Shown: in pieces, positions 14,319 through 16,606 of the stretch
Layout of the letters: every line of letters starts with the position of its first letter
Position numbering within the stretch: position 1 is the first letter of the stretch
Assembly (NCBI GenBank): GCA_002500605.1
Contig: DLRR01000008.1
Coordinates: 1-16,606, forward strand
Reading direction: 5' to 3'
DNA: 16,606 bases
From: Nitrospinaceae bacterium UBA7883
GTDB lineage: Bacteria; Nitrospinota_A; UBA7883
The notes under the pieces: model-generated
Seen by the model: only the letters and a program-made list of their open reading frames with translations
What the model was told of the DNA's origin: nothing
The model's database searches: none
Translations under genes and position numbers: made by a program

Positions 14319-14343
14319 ACTGAGCCGCTCGGTTTGTTATAAT
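14313..14343 (+). promoter_or_regulatory. candidate divergent promoter toward cinA
   Basis: A perfect TATAAT lies at 14338-14343. TTGCAA (14313-14318) is self-complementary and could serve as -35 in this direction too, with a 19-base spacer. The leader to cinA would be about 210 bases. Confidence 0.35.
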
Positions 14344-14559
14344 ATCACGAATTATGTTTGTCATGCCCTGTTTTGTAAAACCAGCAAATAATTTACAGTA
14401 TTGGGAAATACCCGATAACAATAACACTCAAACTGTTACATTGAAAAATCACCTCTATTTCACTCGCTTGAAGGTTGATCAATCCAACAAGTCTCTAAAC
14501 CAGTCTAGTATTATATTTTGTTATTTGACTTTAATATTTGATAGGGTTGTAAGGCAATT
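14344..14559 (+). other. long cinA leader, no gene seen
   Basis: With the divergent promoters this completes the 307-bp gap between tRNA-Leu and cinA. It is AT-rich. The 69-codon frame at 14354-14563 runs through it without a ribosome site or a natural-looking product, so I leave it out. I found no stable hairpin or recognisable riboswitch. Confidence 0.4.
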
Positions 14560-15801
14560 TTGAAGGCTATAATTATATCAATTGGCAACGAAATTACATC
14601 TGGCCATACATTGAACACAAACGCATCATGGTTGGCCAAAGAGCTTGAATCAATAGGTATTATTTCTGATAAAATAGTAACCATTCGGGACAATGTAAAG
14701 ACCCTTGTTGACGAAATCCGCGCTGCAGTTAAAAGCTTTGACGTTGTACTCACCACCGGTGGACTTGGTTCTACTAGCGATGATGTAACAAAACTCGCTC
14801 TTGTGAAAGCATTTAAAACAAGGCTTGTAAGAGACAAGAAAGTTTTGACCGAGGTGATGAATTATTATAAAAAAATAAATAGACCAATGGCTCCGGTAAA
14901 TAAACAACAAGCTGATGTTCCAGAAGGGTTTGAGGTAATACGTAATAGCTGGGGAACATCTCCTTGCCTTGGGTTTCAAGGAGAAGGGTTCCTGCTCTAC
15001 TCATTGCCAGGCGTGCCCTACGAAATGAAAAATATAATGAGCCATGAAATTTTAAAGCGGTTACAGCGCATATCCCCCAAATTGGGGATAATACGGTCAA
15101 CTATGAAAACAATTGGTATTGGGGAATCTGACCTATTCACGCTTATAGATAATTCAGGTGGAATTGGAAGCCCTGTTGAGATTGCTTACTTGCCACATTT
15201 AGGGCAGGTGGATCTTCGCTTAACCTCGATTGATAAAAAAACTACATCGGCGCGAGCTAGATTGAATGCGGCTCGTAAAAAACTACAAAAGGTTATTAGG
15301 CCCTACTATTTTGGGGATGATGATGAAAGCATAGAAATGGCTATTGGCAAACAGTTAAGGAAAAAAAAGTTAACCCTTGCCTGTGCTGAGAGTTGTACTG
15401 GTGGTTTATTTGCGTCAATAATCACATCAGTTCCCGGGTCAAGCGACTATTTTTTAGAAGGAGCAATAACATACACAAACAAAGCTAAGGTAGACAGGCT
15501 TGGTGTTACAGAATCGACACTTGTGGAGCACGGAGCAGTTTCTGCACAAACTGCCTCTGAAATGGCTCGAGGAATTCAAAATACTAGTGGATCTGATATA
15601 GGGATTTCTTCAACCGGAATTGCCGGCCCTGCTGGCGGTACCAAAGATAAACCAGTTGGGCTTATTTATATATCCCTTGCAATGGGCAGTGAAGTAATAA
15701 CTAGCAAATTAAACTTTAGCATGGATAGGGTTAGAACCCAAGAGCGCACAGCAAAAGAGATGATGACTATACTATGGCAAGCTTTAGTGAAAATACCATG
15801 A
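14560..15801 (+). CDS. cinA: CinA: MoCF-binding-like domain fused to NMN deamidase (PncC)
   Basis: A 413-residue two-domain protein. The N-terminal half (about 1-170, COG1058, molybdopterin-binding fold) starts MKAIIISIGNEITSGHTLNT and contains TTGGLGSTSDDVTK; the family usually has Pro where Ser stands in GLGST. A linker domain follows. The C-terminal PncC domain (about 260-413) has AESCTGG at 276-282 and SSTGIAGPAGGTKDKPVG, typical of nicotinamide-nucleotide amidases, which turn NMN into nicotinate mononucleotide for NAD recycling. Some CinA proteins also have ADP-ribose pyrophosphatase activity in the first half. The start is TTG 14560, with AAGG 5 bases upstream. The stop overlaps rsmI (ATGA). 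The name comes from competence-induced genes; no competence gene is near. Confidence 0.93.
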   Translation: MKAIIISIGNEITSGHTLNTNASWLAKELESIGIISDKIVTIRDNVKTLVDEIRAAVKSFDVVLTTGGLGSTSDDVTKLALVKAFKTRLVRDKKVLTEVMNYYKKINRPMAPVNKQQADVPEGFEVIRNSWGTSPCLGFQGEGFLLYSLPGVPYEMKNIMSHEILKRLQRISPKLGIIRSTMKTIGIGESDLFTLIDNSGGIGSPVEIAYLPHLGQVDLRLTSIDKKTTSARARLNAARKKLQKVIRPYYFGDDDESIEMAIGKQLRKKKLTLACAESCTGGLFASIITSVPGSSDYFLEGAITYTNKAKVDRLGVTESTLVEHGAVSAQTASEMARGIQNTSGSDIGISSTGIAGPAGGTKDKPVGLIYISLAMGSEVITSKLNFSMDRVRTQERTAKEMMTILWQALVKIP

Positions 15802-16505
15802 CCCGTTCTGGAACACTTTTTCTGGTGGCCACACCAATTGGAAACATGAGTGATATTACTTCGAGGTCAGCAACCACTTTAGGAGCAGTAGATATCGTAG
15901 CAGCAGAAGATACTAGACATTCCAAAAAATTGTTTTCTATACTCGGAATATCACCTCCAAGCTTGGTGTCATTTCACTCCAATAACGCATCCCAACGCAC
16001 ACATCTATTGGTGAAGAAGCTTAAAGAAGGAGCAGATGTGGCATTAATTACTGATGCAGGAACCCCAGGCATTAGTGACCCTGGTATTTCCCTTGTTCAA
16101 GCGGCAGTTGAAAATCAAATATTAGTTTCACCGATTCCAGGGCCTAGTGCGCTAATCCTGGCAATTACAGCTTCTGGCTTTCCATCACATCGTTTTCTGT
16201 TCGAGGGTTTTCTGCCACGTAAGAAAGGACGCCAGAAGCGACTAGAGTCTTGGGTGAAAGAGAAGAGAACAATTGTTTTTTTTGAATCGCCTAATCGTGT
16301 TGTTAAAACATTATCTGATATCAAAGAAATAATGAGTGACCGCCAAGTGTGCGTGGCAAGAGAAATCACAAAAGTATTTGAGGAGTTTATCCGCGGTGAA
16401 ATTTCAAAAGTTATTGAAACCCTCGAGTTGTCGGGCAAAATCAAAGGTGAGATAACGGTGGTATTGGCACCGCAAGGGTTTGAGTGTAACAAAAGCAAAC
16501 CTTGA
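15798..16505 (+). CDS. rsmI: 16S rRNA C1402 2'-O-methyltransferase RsmI (short form)
   Basis: The 235-residue RsmI methylates the ribose of C1402 in 16S rRNA using SAM. It has the tetrapyrrole-methylase fold: GTLFLVATPIGNMSDIT, AAEDTRHSKKL, FHSNNASQR, LITDAGTPGISDPG, PGPSALILAITASG, RFLFEGFLPRKKG, FFESPNRV and CVAREITKVFEE. E. coli RsmI has 286 residues; this form stops after the GEITVVLAP strand and lacks the C-terminal helical tail. ATG 15798 overlaps the cinA stop as ATGA, suggesting translational coupling; ATG 15774 would add eight residues inside cinA. Confidence 0.94.
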   Translation: MTRSGTLFLVATPIGNMSDITSRSATTLGAVDIVAAEDTRHSKKLFSILGISPPSLVSFHSNNASQRTHLLVKKLKEGADVALITDAGTPGISDPGISLVQAAVENQILVSPIPGPSALILAITASGFPSHRFLFEGFLPRKKGRQKRLESWVKEKRTIVFFESPNRVVKTLSDIKEIMSDRQVCVAREITKVFEEFIRGEISKVIETLELSGKIKGEITVVLAPQGFECNKSKP

Positions 16506-16606
16506 TAGCGTGCATGCAGGATCAGGTTACAATAAATGCGGATAACAATGTAAATAAGATAATAGATCTTAACCATTGCCACATATCCACTAATTACCCA
16601 GAATTG
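16506..16606. other. right edge, no gene seen
   Basis: 101 bases after rsmI. A TACAAT box (16528-16533) could be a -10 element for something beyond the window, but its nearest -35-like box (TTGATA, 16502-16507) is 20 bases away. It holds no terminator and no RNA gene that I recognise. Confidence 0.25.

Noticed and set aside
14354..14563. 69-codon plus-strand frame before cinA
   Set aside because: It has no ribosome site and an unnatural-looking product, and it runs into the cinA start; treated as leader sequence.
16115..16582. 155-codon minus-strand frame over rsmI
   Set aside because: It is antisense to well-conserved RsmI motifs and has no recognisable domain.
1..16606. CRISPR array, transposon ends, integrase or attachment site
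   Set aside because: I found no regularly spaced repeats, transposase or integrase motifs, or tRNA 3'-end duplication near the tRNA-Leu gene.

Overview
This window reads as a moderately AT-rich chromosomal segment from a Gram-negative, proteobacterium-like organism. It is almost all housekeeping genes. The taxonomic hints are the gene order tRNA-Leu, tig, clpP, clpX, lon, a secreted Sel1-repeat pair, a small CbiX-type chelatase and an FxsA protein. I cannot place it at genus level. I see no insertion sequence, integrase, phage gene, CRISPR array or toxin/defence module.

Region 1 (1-2549, + strand): two tandem paralogous Sel1-repeat genes for exported proteins (68-559, 639-1022), an intergenic stretch with repeats and a candidate promoter, a Bax inhibitor-1/YccA membrane protein (1404-2126) closed by a clear terminator, and a small stand-alone J-domain protein. 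Region 2 (2556-6517, + strand): a thiamine thiazole-branch cluster, thiG-thiH-thiS-thiE, preceded by an 18-bp perfect palindrome, then fxsA and a small cbiX-like chelatase gene. ThiS carries sulfur, ThiH makes dehydroglycine from tyrosine, ThiG closes the thiazole and ThiE joins thiazole to pyrimidine. thiF, thiC and thiD are not in the window.

Region 3 (6642-14318, - strand): read in the direction of transcription, a promoter, tRNA-Leu(UAG), tig (trigger factor), clpP, clpX, lon, an unrecognised membrane-anchored 378-residue protein, and a doubtful small ORF. This is a protein folding and degradation block: nascent-chain chaperone, ClpXP protease, Lon protease. A hairpin at the clpX-lon junction and a candidate promoter behind it suggest lon and its downstream gene are partly uncoupled from clpX. 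Region 4 (14313-16606, + strand): cinA (pncC-type fusion) and rsmI, overlapping by four bases.

The best leads are the unknown lon-linked membrane protein, a 9-bp inverted repeat bracketing the tRNA-Leu gene, the one-repeat length difference between the Sel1 twins, the palindrome in front of the thiamine genes, two good start sites for clpP, and two overlapping same-strand frames at 6642-6908. None amounts to a demonstrated new system. Everything here was read by eye, without alignment or folding programs.
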